Source of the DNA: Conus ventricosus
Lineage: Eukaryota; Mollusca; Gastropoda; Neogastropoda; Conidae
NCBI GenBank assembly: GCA_018398815.1
Contig: CM031595.1
Span: forward strand, 52,152,494 to 52,216,493
DNA length: 64,000 nucleotides
Direction: 5' to 3'
Below the pieces are notes generated by a model that was not told where the DNA came from, did not search any database, and was given only the letters and a program-made list of their open reading frames with translations. This document shows, piece after piece, positions 1 to 10,827 of the stretch (the stretch's first letter is position 1; each line of letters starts with the position of its first letter). A program made the translations under genes and the position numbers.

Positions 1-94
1 ACTGGACCACTCAGAATTTTCATTCTTCAGCATTTCCACTGTGGAAACTCAAAGCGAGCTGGGATTATGGTTCACATCATTGTGGTCACAAGAC
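1..94 (+). repeat. Short dispersed repeat (~90 bp), copy 1
   Basis: First of five related segments in the first 7 kb (others near 472-576, 2937-3016, 3738-3826 and 6997-7084). The consensus starts TTGGACCAC and ends GTGGTCACAA, so the ends are imperfect inverted repeats of 9-10 bp. The core GTGGAAACTCAAAGCGAGC is nearly invariant. It has no coding capacity. It resembles a very small MITE or SINE-like unit; I do not recognise a named family. The left end may be cut by the window edge. Confidence 0.6.
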
Positions 95-1317
95 TGCATT
101 AGGAACATACTGAGCATTAAACATTATTGTGTACTGCATAATAATATACACTATTTAAGCTGTTCAAAAGTGTGAGCATATATTTGTATGGTTAAAAAAC
201 AAATATGTCAGTTGCATCAAAGAGAGTCTTCTAGCAAAACATGCCATTTATACATGATTATGCCTACAACTTCTATCATCTTTTCCTCTTCTGCTGACAA
301 AGACATACATGAAGTAAATATGCAGTGTCTCATCTGCTCACAAAGACACGCAGATAAACATGCACATGCAATAACACTGCTTCAGTATCTGATAAAAATG
401 ACTGCGATAAATACTCAACTGTTAGTATTGTAACTCTTCCATCGAACACTTGCCTTTTCTCAAACAATTTACACCACTCTGATACATATTCAATGATTCA
501 TCCTTCAGCATTTCTTTAGATTAGAGGAAACTCAAAAGCCAGTCAGGATTATTTCATCATTCCAGTCACCATAAGATGTACTGATTGGTTAGATTTTTGT
601 TGTTGTTGGTTTGATTAAAAGCTACTGAACTTATTGATGTATACAATTTCTCTGTAAATCCACATTCATCCGATATGTCTGTATCTTTATAGTTTATAAT
701 AAAATTAACGGTAAACCACAACAAGTCTGCATGTTTACCTTAAATTTTCTAGTTTAGTAGTTAGCTTTTAAATGTTTCCTGTGTTTAAGAGTTAACCTGG
801 TTAAATTCCAGCAATGGATGTGTGTACATGTGTGGAGGCATGTTACAATGTGATATGGTTTGCATGTTATAAATGTCAGGGATGAAAAAGTTTTTTAAAA
901 AAAAGAGGAGATTGGCAGGGATTGGGGTTCACCATGGGCCCCAGTGGGTCCATGGGCAACGCCCGGGGGGGTCAGGGGGCCCCGCCCCTGAAGCTGAAGC
1001 ATATTTTGTATTAAAAAGGGCATAAAAAATCTTTAGAAATCACTTTCTTGCTTCTAAAAACTCATTAAAATTTATATAGAACAGCTTTCAACACCATGAA
1101 GACAGACTGATGTGGAAAGAAACTTAATGTCAATTGAGACAAAGCAAACATTTATTTATGATGAATCCTCAAAAAACTGTAGCTAAAGAAAATTTGACAA
1201 ACAGTGCTTTCAGGACATAAAGAATAAGGCTGTAGATAAGTATCAGAGTGGGAAATCAAACTAAGTAAATTAGATGTATGAAAACGACTGTGGACTTCAA
1301 TAAACACAATATGAAAA
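95..1317. other. Non-coding stretch, no gene seen
   Basis: AT-rich DNA with only short chance ORFs. It holds a diverged copy of the ~90-bp repeat (472-576) and a GC-rich block at about 925-1000 with the palindromic run of Gs and Cs (CCCGGGGGGGTCAGGGGGCC) seen in degraded DNA-transposon remnants. Nothing else is supportable. Confidence 0.5.
472..576 (+). repeat. Short dispersed repeat, diverged copy 2
   Basis: Aligns along its length with the ~90-bp repeat: CACCACTCTGA..., CTTCAGCATTTC, GGAAACTCAAA, GGATTAT, CATCATT, GTCACC. It has several substitutions and small insertions, so it is older than the other copies. Confidence 0.45.
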
Positions 1318-1553
1318 ATGATTACTTTGAAGTCCTTTAAAAAAAAACAAAAAAAAAAACCACAAACTTTTGGGCCTTAGACCCTTCGTCAGGAAACACT
1401 AAACACAAAAAAGAAATAAAAAAACAAATGACATCAAAACAAACTGATGTCACAACAGTACACCACACACACACCCCCCTTCCCCTTACAACTAATCATA
1501 CCCCCCCCCCCTTGACAAGTTTGTGTGTGTGTGTGTGTGGGGGGGGGGGGTGC

Positions 1554-1599
<46 letters not shown>

Positions 1600-2140
1600 T
1601 GTTGTGTGTGTGTGTGAGGTGTGTGTGTGTGTGTGTGTGTGAGGGGGTGGGGACGGGGGTGGGGGGGGGGGGGGGGGGGGGGGCGAAGTTTTGTGGGGTA
1701 TGTGTGTTTTGGGGGGGAGGGTGGGGGTTGGGGGGGAGAAGGAGGAGTAGAGGAAGTATATAGGTAGTGGGGGGAGTGGGCTGGTGGAAAAGGTTTCATA
1801 GGGGGGCTGTTTGCAGACACCTAACAAATGTAGCAAACGTTTGCATTATACCAGGGGAAAAGTGTTACACAATACTGTTGTGAATCAGTTTATTTTTGAT
1901 GCCATTTGTTCTTTTATATTCTTTTTGTCACTTTGATGTTTTTCCCTTGCTTTGAAGACTCTAGAGTGGAAGTACTCAATTCCTCAAACTCTCCAGTGGG
2001 TTCGAAGTTGTTTTTTTTTCCTCCGTTGTTTTGTTATCCCGTTTTTCCCTTGTGTTAATGTTTAGTGTTTCTGATGAAGGGTCTAAGACCCGAAAGCTTG
2101 AGTGTTTATCATTTTTTGTAAAAAAGGACTTCAAAGTATT
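1318..2140. mobile_element. Element bounded by ~90-bp inverted repeats
   Basis: The block at about 1318-1410 is the imperfect reverse complement of the block at about 2050-2140. Both contain AAAGGACTTCAAAGTA and a core GAAGGGTCTAAGACCCGAAAG, itself a GGGTCT/AGACCC hairpin. Between the arms lie (GT)n, two poly-G stretches and other low-complexity DNA. No transposase is present. This is compatible with a foldback element or with two opposed copies of one SINE/LINE tail carrying the conserved GAAGGGTCT core. Confidence 0.5.
1520..1735. repeat. (GT)n and poly-G low-complexity tract
   Basis: Alternating GT repeats broken by G runs, the longest a pure G tract of 23 bp at 1661-1683. ORFs here on both strands (Cys/Val or His/Thr repeats) are artefacts of composition. 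Confidence 0.95.
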
Positions 2141-2149
2141 ATTAAGTAA

Positions 2150-2230
2150 ATCAGAGTTAGAATCAAACTATCTTGGAAATGGAACTTGTAGAAAAATCAG
2201 AGTAGGAGTCAAACAAATCTTTGGAAATTA
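2150..2230 (+). repeat. Two-unit imperfect tandem repeat
   Basis: AATCAGAGTTAGAATCAAAC...CTTGGAAAT is followed after a short spacer by AATCAGAGTAGGAGTCAAAC...CTTTGGAAAT. The unit is about 44 bp with a few substitutions. Confidence 0.6.
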
Positions 2231-2936
2231 AACGTAGATTGTTGCATACCCAATGATCTGAAAACTTTGCTGTAAGGGTGGGGGGAAACACACACATTTT
2301 TCTGTTGGTGACTGGGACGCTCGATGTGATTCTCTAATTGCCACAAAGCCACGATCCCAAAGTAGACACGTTTTTGGCAAGGCTCGCAAAACACTTCAAT
2401 TCGCCGTCTTTGTCATTGTTTTCTTATTAACATCCGCGACTTGCGGTTTACACACGTCCTTCTGCTGCCCCTCGGTTTCTGTGGGTTTACATACTTCTTT
2501 TTTCTTTTTTTTTCATTTTGTTTGCACTCACTGGCGGCAAACTCTCGCTGTGAATCGACGCCCCTGATGAGAATGATGCTGGAAGGAAGCAGAATGAGAA
2601 CTACGCCGTTTGAGAACATTACCGACAGAGAAAATTTGGGTGTGCAGACAAGTTGAGATCGTTTCTGAGCTTCACTCTTTGAATAATTTTTCGGCGGAGA
2701 CTTTTTCTTTCGGCGGAGATGCGAAAAAATAACGGCGGAGACGGGAGGAGTTTTAAACCCCGAATGTATGTTCACCATGATAACTTAAATGGCATACTAG
2801 AATTTAAAACAAAACAAAACAAAAACAAAAAAAAACAACAAGTTTTGTATGTTTCATTTTCCCTGTAATGTAAATACATCAATGAATTAAGTGTAAGATT
2901 CTCACTTTTCCATCATGCAATTATGATTGGACCACT
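2231..2936. other. Non-coding stretch with three CGGCGGAGA motifs
   Basis: No convincing gene. A 121-codon minus-strand ORF (2413-2778) is open but has no recognisable domain. CGGCGGAGA occurs at 2692, 2711 and 2733, spaced 19 and 22 bp. Confidence 0.5.
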
Positions 2937-3016
2937 CAGAATTTTCGTTCTTCGCATTTCCCCTTGTGGAAACTCAAAGCGAGCTGGGATTATAGTTCAC
3001 ATCACCGTGGTCACAA
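2937..3016 (+). repeat. Short dispersed repeat, copy 3
   Basis: TTGGACCACTCAGAATTTTC at the start and GTGGTCACAA at the end, with the same internal GTGGAAACTCAAAGCGAGC. It lies just outside the large tandem unit that starts near 3061, so it is independent of that duplication. Confidence 0.65.
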
Positions 3017-3737
3017 ACTGACTTTTATTAGTTTGAAGCTTCAAGTAAGTTGCGTGCTTTAGGTCCCTTTTTACCACCTTCTTACTTGTGTTCTACGCCA
3101 GCCTGAGCCCTGTCCTTCCTAAAACAAACACCCTACACACACATATAATGTCTGTGTGATGCTAATGTAATTAAATACTGATAAACTGATAAACTTTGGT
3201 TCTGCATGCCGGCAGGCCCAGTCTCGGTAACGGTTGTTTACATCTCGAGGCTCCAGTGTGCATGTCCCGAAAGTATTTTTTTTTAGTGCAATGTGTAGTA
3301 AAACTCCACAACACACACACACAGAGATCCTTTTAGGGTTTTTTTCCCCCGTTTTGTTTGTTCAACTCCACTTTCCTCTACTGAGCAAGGGCAAAGAACT
3401 TAATGACTCATTCACAATCTCCTACAGCTTTTCAACATTAACTCTTAATTATTAAGAGTCTTAATGAGTAATGTCTTTGTTTACAGCCAAGCTAATCACA
3501 TAGCCCAGAGTTGATAGCATATTCATTTAGGCTTCAAAATGATCAATTTTTATCACATTTTAAAATATTGTTAATTTCTCTATTCATTCTCAATCCTACC
3601 CAATGTCAGTAAAAGTATTAGTAATTAATAAAAAGAAACCAAAACTAGAAACTCATGATTCAGCTTGGAATCTGACCAAACATGAACCTCAAATTCTACC
3701 TTACAAATGAAGAAATAACTGAATATCTAAAAGTAAA

Positions 3738-3826
3738 TTGGACCACTCAGAATTTTCATCTTCAGCATTTCCTATGTGGAAACTCAAAGCGAGCTGGGAT
3801 TATAGTTCACATCATTGTGGTCACAA
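3738..3826 (+). repeat. Short dispersed repeat, copy 4 (inside A1)
   Basis: TTGGACCACTCAG...GTGGTCACAA with the invariant AACTCAAAGCGAGCTGGGAT core. It is duplicated with the large unit at 6997-7084. Confidence 0.65.
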
Positions 3827-4706
3827 AAACTTATTATACTTTTATGGAAGACACTTTTTGCACATTTGGCTCAAACCCTCTCTCTGACTTTATTATTTAA
3901 GTTAATTAAATACTCCTAAAATTAACATTAACCTATATCTTGAAAAATGAAAACAAAAATAAAAAAGGAAAAAGACAAAAGCACACACAGTGTACATACT
4001 CAATTAAAAAGTTGTTAACAAATCACAAAAGAGATCAGCTTCACAAAGAAAAAATAAGAGATTCCAACTTTATCACACACATGCACACACCACACACAGG
4101 CAGTGAGGCAAACAGATGCACGCACACACACACATTGTCTCTCAAAAAAAAAGAAAAAAGTTTATTGTAATTTCTCTCAAGACTTAATTTCATTTAAATT
4201 TAAATCTAAGCCTCAAAGTGGCAAGTTTTAGGCAATGCTTTATTAATTTGTTGACCGACAAGTATTAACATTAAAATGATGATTATGATAAATAAAGCTA
4301 TCACATTCCTATTTAATAGGGTGCTTTAACCAAATCTTCATGACTAAAATTGTACAAAGTTTATTTCTTTTCGTTTTATTACCATACTGAAACGATTGAA
4401 TTCATATAAACTGCCAAATATATTTCCAGTACAGTAGAATAGAGCTAACTGAAAATAATATACAAACGGACAATAAATCAAATGACTGTGTAGTTTAACC
4501 ACTAGTAGTTGTACAAAAACATCTAGTTAGCCATCCAGTCTTGCATCTCTAATTTATCCATTTTACATCCATGTTTTGTTTAACAGAACTAAAACAGGCA
4601 ATAGAGACAAACAAATTTGAAGGACTTTTCAAGCAATCCAGACAAAACTTTTATTCTCAATTCATGCATTATTACATACCAACATTAAAAAACAAGATTA
4701 ACTTAC

Positions 4707-5125
4707 ATTTCACTGGCTGACTCTGGGCTTTCAAAATCCTGGTACAAGTTTTCACTGTGTTTCAATTTCTTTTCCTTCAATACCTGCAAATAAAAAAAAG
4801 AAGAAAAACTGAGCACCTTTGCAGAAAGCTGATCACCTTTTGTCTCAAGAATTTTTGAAGTAACACTGTGTTTGCCACTAGTGTCAGACACATAATACAC
4901 CATTGGTCCTTTCTGCTTCTTCAGCAGAATAGAATTGTATTTTATAGCACATGTACAATCTTCCCCAACCTCCCGTCTTTTATCATCTCTCACCATGCTA
5001 AACAAAAACTGAATGACAATAATATATATGTCAATGATGCCAAGTTGTCTCTTATTAAGAGTTTGTCGTTCAGTGAATGGTTCATGAAACTTTTCCAAAT
5101 TTTCCGATGAGTGACAGTCAGGTTC
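4707..5125 (-). CDS. Unrecognised exon candidate, minus strand (A1 copy)
   Basis: An open frame of about 139 codons runs from a good acceptor (TTTTTAG|GAACC, exon start 5125) to a good donor (AAAT|GTAAGT, exon end 4707). The reading includes LNKRQLGIIDIYIIVIQFLF, QKGPMVYYVSDTSG and NLYQDFESPESASEM. A second acceptor-like site inside it (TTTATTTGCAG, near 4784) would imply an intron of only 33 bp, so read-through is preferred. I do not recognise the protein. It is an internal exon of an unknown gene, or of the gene family whose first recognisable exon lies on the opposite strand 0.7 kb away. The frame is kept in A1 but shifted in A3 by one missing A, so coding status is uncertain. Confidence 0.4.
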
Positions 5126-5824
5126 CTAAAAAGCAAAAATACTGTGCACAATTTAATGCAATAGTAGTGCATCAAATATGCAAAATATAAAGGTATACAA
5201 CAGCATTTGGTCAAGAAAACAAGCAATGAAGAGTGCAACTATCACAAAGTACCAGAGTATATCATTTTATTTCAAACGAATATTTCACTTGTAGATGTAG
5301 GTTATTGGGTGCACCAAACTCAAAGTTATCTTTAATTAATTGTAGAATGTATTTTTCATGTCCAGATTTAAATGGCATTTTTCACCACAGTTCCCCTTTC
5401 CTACACAAGTCTGTAACAAACACTTTAGAACCAGGACCGAAGAGAAGTTACCGTTTGTCCTTTGTTTCCTTTTAGTCCAAGGGCCACATCGAGCTACCGT
5501 TCAAGTTCGTCGGCTAGAAAACTGCATCGAAATATTTTTTTTGCAAAAGGTACTTGGATAACATAAGATTAAAATTTTATAGTCTAGAACCACCGAACCT
5601 ATCTAAATTAATCAGTAGAACGCAAAAAAGTTGGCGAATTAATGAAGCGAAAACGTCTTTTCACCGGCTGTTTTCATCGCGAGTTATTTCCCTTAACAGC
5701 AGATGACTGTCTTGTTCAATGTTGCGAATGTGAAATTTTTACCTATTTAGAACAATTTTCTGACATTCAATGGATTACAACTATACGATCCTGTCACCAG
5801 TGGACGGTCTTAGATGAAGAACAG

Positions 5825-6105
5825 GTGATCTCTCAAAAGCTTCTGATTTCGACTCGAAGCCAGAAAATATACGGCAGTGTTATATGCGGCAAACGCGGAA
5901 TAGAACAAGCGCAGGTGCGTTTTCAGAAGGGCAAAGCTACTGGTACAGTTTCACAAGAAAGAAAGTGAGCCCACAACGACAGAAAAATGGAAGAGGAACA
6001 AGTTCCAATGTTTTGCCACCCATCTGCATTTTATGCAAGAAGACACAGTGGAAGCGCAACACAGCCACAGGAACATGGTGTCCAGAAAGAAAAAAACTTT
6101 GTCAA
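5825..6105 (+). pseudogene. Exon 1 of uncharacterised invertebrate gene family, orphan A1 copy
   Basis: Reads TSSNVLPPICILCKK... and ends ...CPERKKLCQ followed by the donor GTAAGT. The CILC Cys pair and the LPPICI context match, from memory, the N-terminal part of a large uncharacterised protein family of marine invertebrates. In A1 the exon is followed by the start of A2, not by the remaining exons, so it is an orphan produced by the tandem duplication. The frame upstream of about 5960 is broken by indels relative to A3, and the true exon start is unclear: an acceptor-like AACAG precedes 5825, and other frames stay open further upstream. Confidence 0.45.
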
Positions 6106-6996
6106 GTAAGTATTTAAAGCATTTTTTTTATGACAGTAAATAAATTTTGATGTGGTGTCACGCATCACATAGTGAATGACAACATGTCATGAGCAAACAA
6201 TATCGTGCTGACATCAGACAGAACTTCAGTAAACAAGGGATGTTGCTGATGCAACTGACAAATTTATCAGAGAGAGAGAGAGAGTGAGAGGAGTGAAGAG
6301 GTGAGGGGGTGAAAGGGGGGGGAAGGGACCCTTTACCACCTTCTATCTGGTGTTCTACGCCAGTTTGAGCCCTGTCCTTCCTAAAACAAACACCCACACA
6401 CACATAAAATGTCTGTGTGATGCTAATGTAATTAAATACTGATAATCTGATAACTTGGTTCTGCATGCGGCAGGCACAGTCTCGGTGTGTGGGGTAACGG
6501 TGTGTTTACTCTCGAGGCTCAGTGTGCATGTCCCGAAGTCTTTTTTTTTAGTGCAATGTGTAGTAAACTCCACAAAACACACACAGAGATCCTTTTAGGG
6601 TTTTTTTTCCCCCGTTTTGTTTGTTCAACTCACTTTCCTATACTGTCAGCAAGGGCAAAGACTTAAGACTCTTCACAATCTCTTCAGTTTTCAACATTAG
6701 CTCGTTATTATAAGAGTTTAATGAGTAATGTCTTTGTTTACAGCCAAGCTAATCACATAGCCCAGAGTTGATTAGCATATTCTTTTAGGCTTCAAAATGA
6801 TAAATTTTATCACATTTAAATATTGTTACTTTATATATTCATCTCAATCCTACCACGGTCAGTAAAGTATTTAGTAAATAATTAAAAGAAACCAAAACTT
6901 AGAAACTCATGATTCAGCTTGGAATATGACAAACATGAACCTCAAAATTCTACTCTAACAATTGAAGAGAATAACTGAATAGTTAAAAAGTAAAAT

Positions 6997-7084
6997 CTGG
7001 ACACTCAGAAATTTTCAGTCTTTCAGCATTTTACTATGTGAAACTCAAAGCGAGTGGGATTATAGTTAATCATTGTGGTCACAA
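6997..7084 (+). repeat. Short dispersed repeat, copy 5 (inside A2)
   Basis: Counterpart of the 3738-3826 copy, with several one-base indels (CTGGACACTCAG at the start, GTGGTCACAA at the end). Confidence 0.6.
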
Positions 7085-7997
7085 AAATTTATTATACTTT
7101 TATGGACGACACTTTTTGCCACATTTGGTCAAAACCCTCTCTCTGTACTTTATTATTTAAGTAATTAAAATATCCTAAAAATCTAACATTAACTATATCT
7201 TGAAAAAATGAACACAAAATAAAAAAGGAAAAAGACATGCACCACTAGGTACATACTCAATTAAAAAGTTGTTATCAAATCACTAAAAGAGATTCAGTTC
7301 ACAAAGAAAAATAGAAGATTCCAACTTTATCACAACATGACACACACAACACACACAAAGGCAGTGAGGCAAACAGATGCACTCCACACACACACATTGT
7401 TCTCAAAAAAAAGAAAAAAAGTTTCTTCTGTATTTCTCTCAAAGACTTAATTTCATTTTAAATTTAAAATCTAGCTCAAAGTGGCCGTTTTTCAGGCAAA
7501 TGCTTTATTAATTTGTTGACGACAAGTAATATAACATTAAACAAATTGAGAATCTGATAATAAAGTATCACATTCCTATTTAATAGGGTTGCTTTAACCA
7601 AATCTTATGACTATATTGTACAATGTTTATTTATTTTGTTAATATTTACCATATTGACCAGCGATTGAATTCATATAAACTGCCAATATATTTCCAGTTC
7701 AGTTAGAATAGTAGCTAATGAAAATAATATACAAACGGTGGAAAACCCCAAAAAAAAAAAAAATAACTCAACATGACTGTGGAAGTTTAAATCCACTAGT
7801 AGTTGTACAAAAACATCTAGTTAGCCATCTAGTCTTGCTTCTCTAATTTATCCATTTTAATCATGTTTTGTTTAACTGAACTAAAAACAGGCAATAGAGA
7901 CAAAAATTTGAAGGGACTTTTCAAGCATTCCAGACAAACTTTATTCTCAATATGCATTATTACATACCACATTAAAAACAAGTTTAATTAATTTTCA

Positions 7998-8415
7998 ACT
8001 GGCTGACTCTGGGGCTTTCAAAATTCCTGGTTACAAGTTTTCACTGTGTTTCAATTTCTTTTCCTTCAATACCTGCAAAATAAAAAAAGAAGGAAAATGA
8101 GCACCTTTGAGACAAGCTGATCCACCTTTTGTCGCAAGAATTTTTGAAGAGTAACATGTGTTGCACTAGTGTCAGCCACAATAATACACATTGGTTCCTT
8201 TCATGACTTCTTCAGCAGATAGAATGTATTTTATAGCACATGTACTATCTTCCCCCAACCTCCCGTCTTTTATCATCTCTCACATGCTAAACGAAAAAAC
8301 TGAATGACAATAATATATTTGGCTATGATGCCAGTTGTCTCTATATTAAGAGTTTGTCGTTTCAGTGAATGGTTCATGAAATTTTCCAAAATTTTCCGAT
8401 GAGTGACAGTCAGGT
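7998..8415 (-). pseudogene. Unrecognised minus-strand exon, A2 copy (frame lost)
   Basis: Homologous to 4707-5125, but the donor region and the frame are broken by many small indels. These may be sequencing errors, because A2 is noisy throughout. Confidence 0.35.
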
Positions 8416-9120
8416 TCTAAAAGCAAAATTACTGTGCACATTTAATGCAATAGTAGTGCATCAAATATGGCAAAATTTATAAAGGTATACAACAGCATTT
8501 GGTCAAGGAAAACTAAGCAATGAAGAGTGCAACTATCACTAAGTACCAGAGTATATCATTTTATTTTCAAACGAATTATTTCACGTGTAGATGTAGTTTA
8601 TTGGGTGCACCAAACTGAAAGTTATCTTTAATTAACTTGCTAGTATGTATTTTTTCATGTCCAGATTTAAATGGATTTTCACACAGTTCCCCTTTCTACA
8701 CAAGTCTGTAACAAACTTAGATCCAGGACGAAAGAGACGTTAGTTTGTCTCTCCTCTGTTCTCTCCTTTTAGTCCCAAGGGCCACATCCGAGCTACGTTC
8801 ACGTTCGTCGGCTAGAAAATGCATCGAATATTTGTTTGCAAAAGTGTCTTGGATAACAGAAGATTAAAAATTTATTGTCTAGAACCACGAACTATCTAAA
8901 TTAATCGTAGAACGCAAAAAAGTTTGGCGAAATTAATGAGCCGAAAAACGTCTTTTACGGCTGTTTTTCCATCGCGGAGTTATTTCCTTAACAGCGATGA
9001 CTGTTCTTGTTCATGTTGCGAATGAGAAATTTTTACCTATTTAGTAACAATTTCTGACATTCAATGGTATTTACAACTATACGATCCTGTCACCAGTGGA
9101 CGGTCTTAGATGAAGAACAG

Positions 9121-9402
9121 TGATCTCTCAAAAGCTTCTGATTTCGACTCGAAGCCAGAAAATATACGGCAGTGTTATATGCGGCAAACGCGGAATAGAA
9201 CAAGCGCAGGTGCGTTTTTCAGAAGGGCAAAGCTACGGGTACAGTTTCACCAAGAAAGAAAGTGAGCCCACAACGACAGAAAAATGGAAGAGGAACAAGT
9301 TCCAATGTTTTGCCACCCATCTGCATTTTATGCAAGAAGACCAAGTGGAAGCGCAACACAGCCACAGGAACATGGTGTCCAGAAAGAAAAAAACTTTGTC
9401 AA
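9121..9402 (+). pseudogene. Exon 1 of uncharacterised invertebrate gene, A2 copy
   Basis: Same exon as 5825-6105, ending at the donor CAA|GTAAGT, and the copy physically linked to exons 2 and 3 of region B. Extra bases shift the LPPICILC frame here, and the longest open frame in A2 (from 9120) is a different one, so ORF length alone is misleading. The intron to exon 2 would be 1.2 kb and includes (GA)n and (GT)n arrays. Confidence 0.45.
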
Positions 9403-9565
9403 GTAAGTATTTAAAGCATTTTTTTTATGACAGTAAATAATTTTGATGTGGTGTCACGCATCACATAGTGAATGACAAACATGTCATGAGCAAACAAATA
9501 TCGTGCTGACATCAGACAGAACTTCAGTAAACAAAGGGATGTTGCTGATGCAAACTGAAAAAATT

Positions 9566-9570
<5 letters not shown>

Positions 9571-9628
<58 letters not shown>
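9571..9628 (+). repeat. (GA)n microsatellite
   Basis: About 28 uninterrupted GA units. The counterpart after the gap is at 23844-23896; A1 has only about 9 units. Confidence 0.95.
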
Positions 9629-9629
<1 letters not shown>

Positions 9630-9754
9630 GTGGTCCTTGATACCCAGTTTCACAAACCGCTTACAATTCTAAGCTACCCCTACCATTCTGTTCTGCCACC
9701 CCCTCGGGCATCCCATTTCAAGTCAAGAACACTTTATTATCTCCATGACATGAC

Positions 9755-9758
<4 letters not shown>

Positions 9759-9835
<77 letters not shown>

Positions 9836-9860
9836 CGTGTGTGTGCGGTGTGAAAAACTG
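9759..9860 (+). repeat. (GT)n microsatellite
   Basis: GT array with single GG and GC interruptions, inside the presumed intron between exons 1 and 2. Counterpart at 24024-24125. Confidence 0.95.
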
Positions 9861-10488
9861 AAGGAGTGAGGTAGTATGTCTCTGTCATTTGTTCTCATTT
9901 ACACTTCCCCACCCTCTTCCCCATCCTCACCATGGTCATTGAGTTTGTGAGAGTGTGTTAGTCTGACGGGTCCCAGGCTGACAACTGACAAAGATATTGT
10001 TTTTTGCTTATTGCTTAATTAATACATGTTAGTCTTTATTCAAATAAAAACAAACCAGTACAACTGTACCAAAATACAGTTTTAAGACTTTTTACTGAAT
10101 GCACACTAATTGATGTCAAAAATAGTAATAATACTAATGATCATGATGATGATAATAATAATAAGCACTGATCATCAAAACAAATGTTACAAAGCATGAA
10201 TTCTGCATTTAAAAACAATGCAGTGGGGCAGAATCAAGAAAAGCAACATTTTGGTAATTTGGTATGTAGCTTATTTTCTAGAAATGAAAGATGTGACTGA
10301 CATTAGGACAATCAGCATACATTTTAGTGTCATGTGTATGATTTACATGTAGCATAGGTAAGTTTTTACTTTTGATGGGTGTGTGAATATTAAAATTTCA
10401 CATTTAATCATATGTAAGGGCGTGGGTATTTGAATGCATAGTTGTATATCCTGACTGGTTAAAGCATTAGCATTTGTGTGTGTGTGTG

Positions 10489-10521
<33 letters not shown>

Positions 10522-10602
10522 GTGTGTGTGTGTGTGTGGGTTTGTGTTGTGTCTGTGTATAAATAGGCATAATATGTAATCGGTTATATCTGATACCAAC
10601 AG
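9861..10602 (+). other. Presumed intron, no coding signal
   Basis: AT-rich DNA with a (GAT/AAT)n patch near 10145 and a (GT)n array at 10472-10545, ending in TCTGATACCAACAG immediately before exon 2. No gene-like ORF. Confidence 0.5.
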
Positions 10603-10708
10603 GGAGGCCCTTCAACAGAAGGATTCTATGATGCCGTTGTCATCTTCAGAGAGCTGGTGTCCTCCATGACATTCAGTACAGACCAGACTTTCTAGCTGTG
10701 GAGGCAAA
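10603..10708 (+). pseudogene. Exon 2 of uncharacterised invertebrate gene, B copy
   Basis: Bounded by CCAACAG| and |GTAAGTTC. In the cleaner B' copy it reads NRRIYDAVVSLQRAGVLHD then IQYRPDFLAVEAK. In B the frame is broken by an extra T after AAGGAT and a missing G in GTTGTCATC. Spliced to exon 3 it gives ...EAK|YHNSWYR, which fits the family's YHxxC-type position with Trp in place of Cys. The RRIYDAV...GVL stretch also resembles the recognition helix of E2F/DP winged-helix domains; I treat that as a possible coincidence. Confidence 0.6.
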
Positions 10709-10774
10709 GTAAGTTCACATACTCACCCCTTTTTTTTCACACTGAAGACCTCTCTCTCTTTCGCGCATGCTGGC

Positions 10775-10827
<53 letters not shown>

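Larger units (their letters stand above)
3061..6324 (+). repeat. Large tandem unit A, copy A1
   Basis: A ~3.26-kb unit starting near GGTCCCTTTTTACCACC. The same order of sequence restarts at about 6325. It carries a copy of the ~90-bp repeat, an open minus-strand ORF (4707-5125), a plus-strand exon (5825-6105) and a short (GA)n. A1 agrees closely with A3 after the gap, whereas A2 between them is full of one-base indels. Confidence 0.85.
6325..9628 (+). repeat. Large tandem unit A, copy A2 (indel-rich)
   Basis: Second copy of unit A in the same orientation. It matches A1 throughout but has a one-base gain or loss every few tens of bases, in and out of homopolymers. This looks like uncorrected read sequence, not neutral divergence. 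It ends with (GA)n at 9571-9628 and runs directly into region B. Confidence 0.85.

Noticed and set aside
1428..1836. ORFs on both strands rich in Cys/Val, His/Thr or Pro
   Set aside because: Pure products of (GT)n and poly-G composition; the same applies at 9630-9870, 10343-10923, 15408-15629, 24733-25233 and 38400-39007.
2413..2778. 121-codon minus-strand ORF as a gene
   Set aside because: No recognisable domain, no splice borders, poly-Lys stretch from a T-rich tract.
5783..5798. TCACCAGTGGACGGTC near exon 1 and TCACCAGTGGACAGTC at about 13227 as direct ends of a mobile element
   Set aside because: A 15-of-16 match between two places in 64 kb is expected by chance many times, and no further extension is seen.
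9120..9440. 106-codon ORF in A2 as the real exon 1 protein
   Set aside because: It is open only because of A2-specific indels; the LPPICILC reading in A1 and A3 is in another frame and fits the family.
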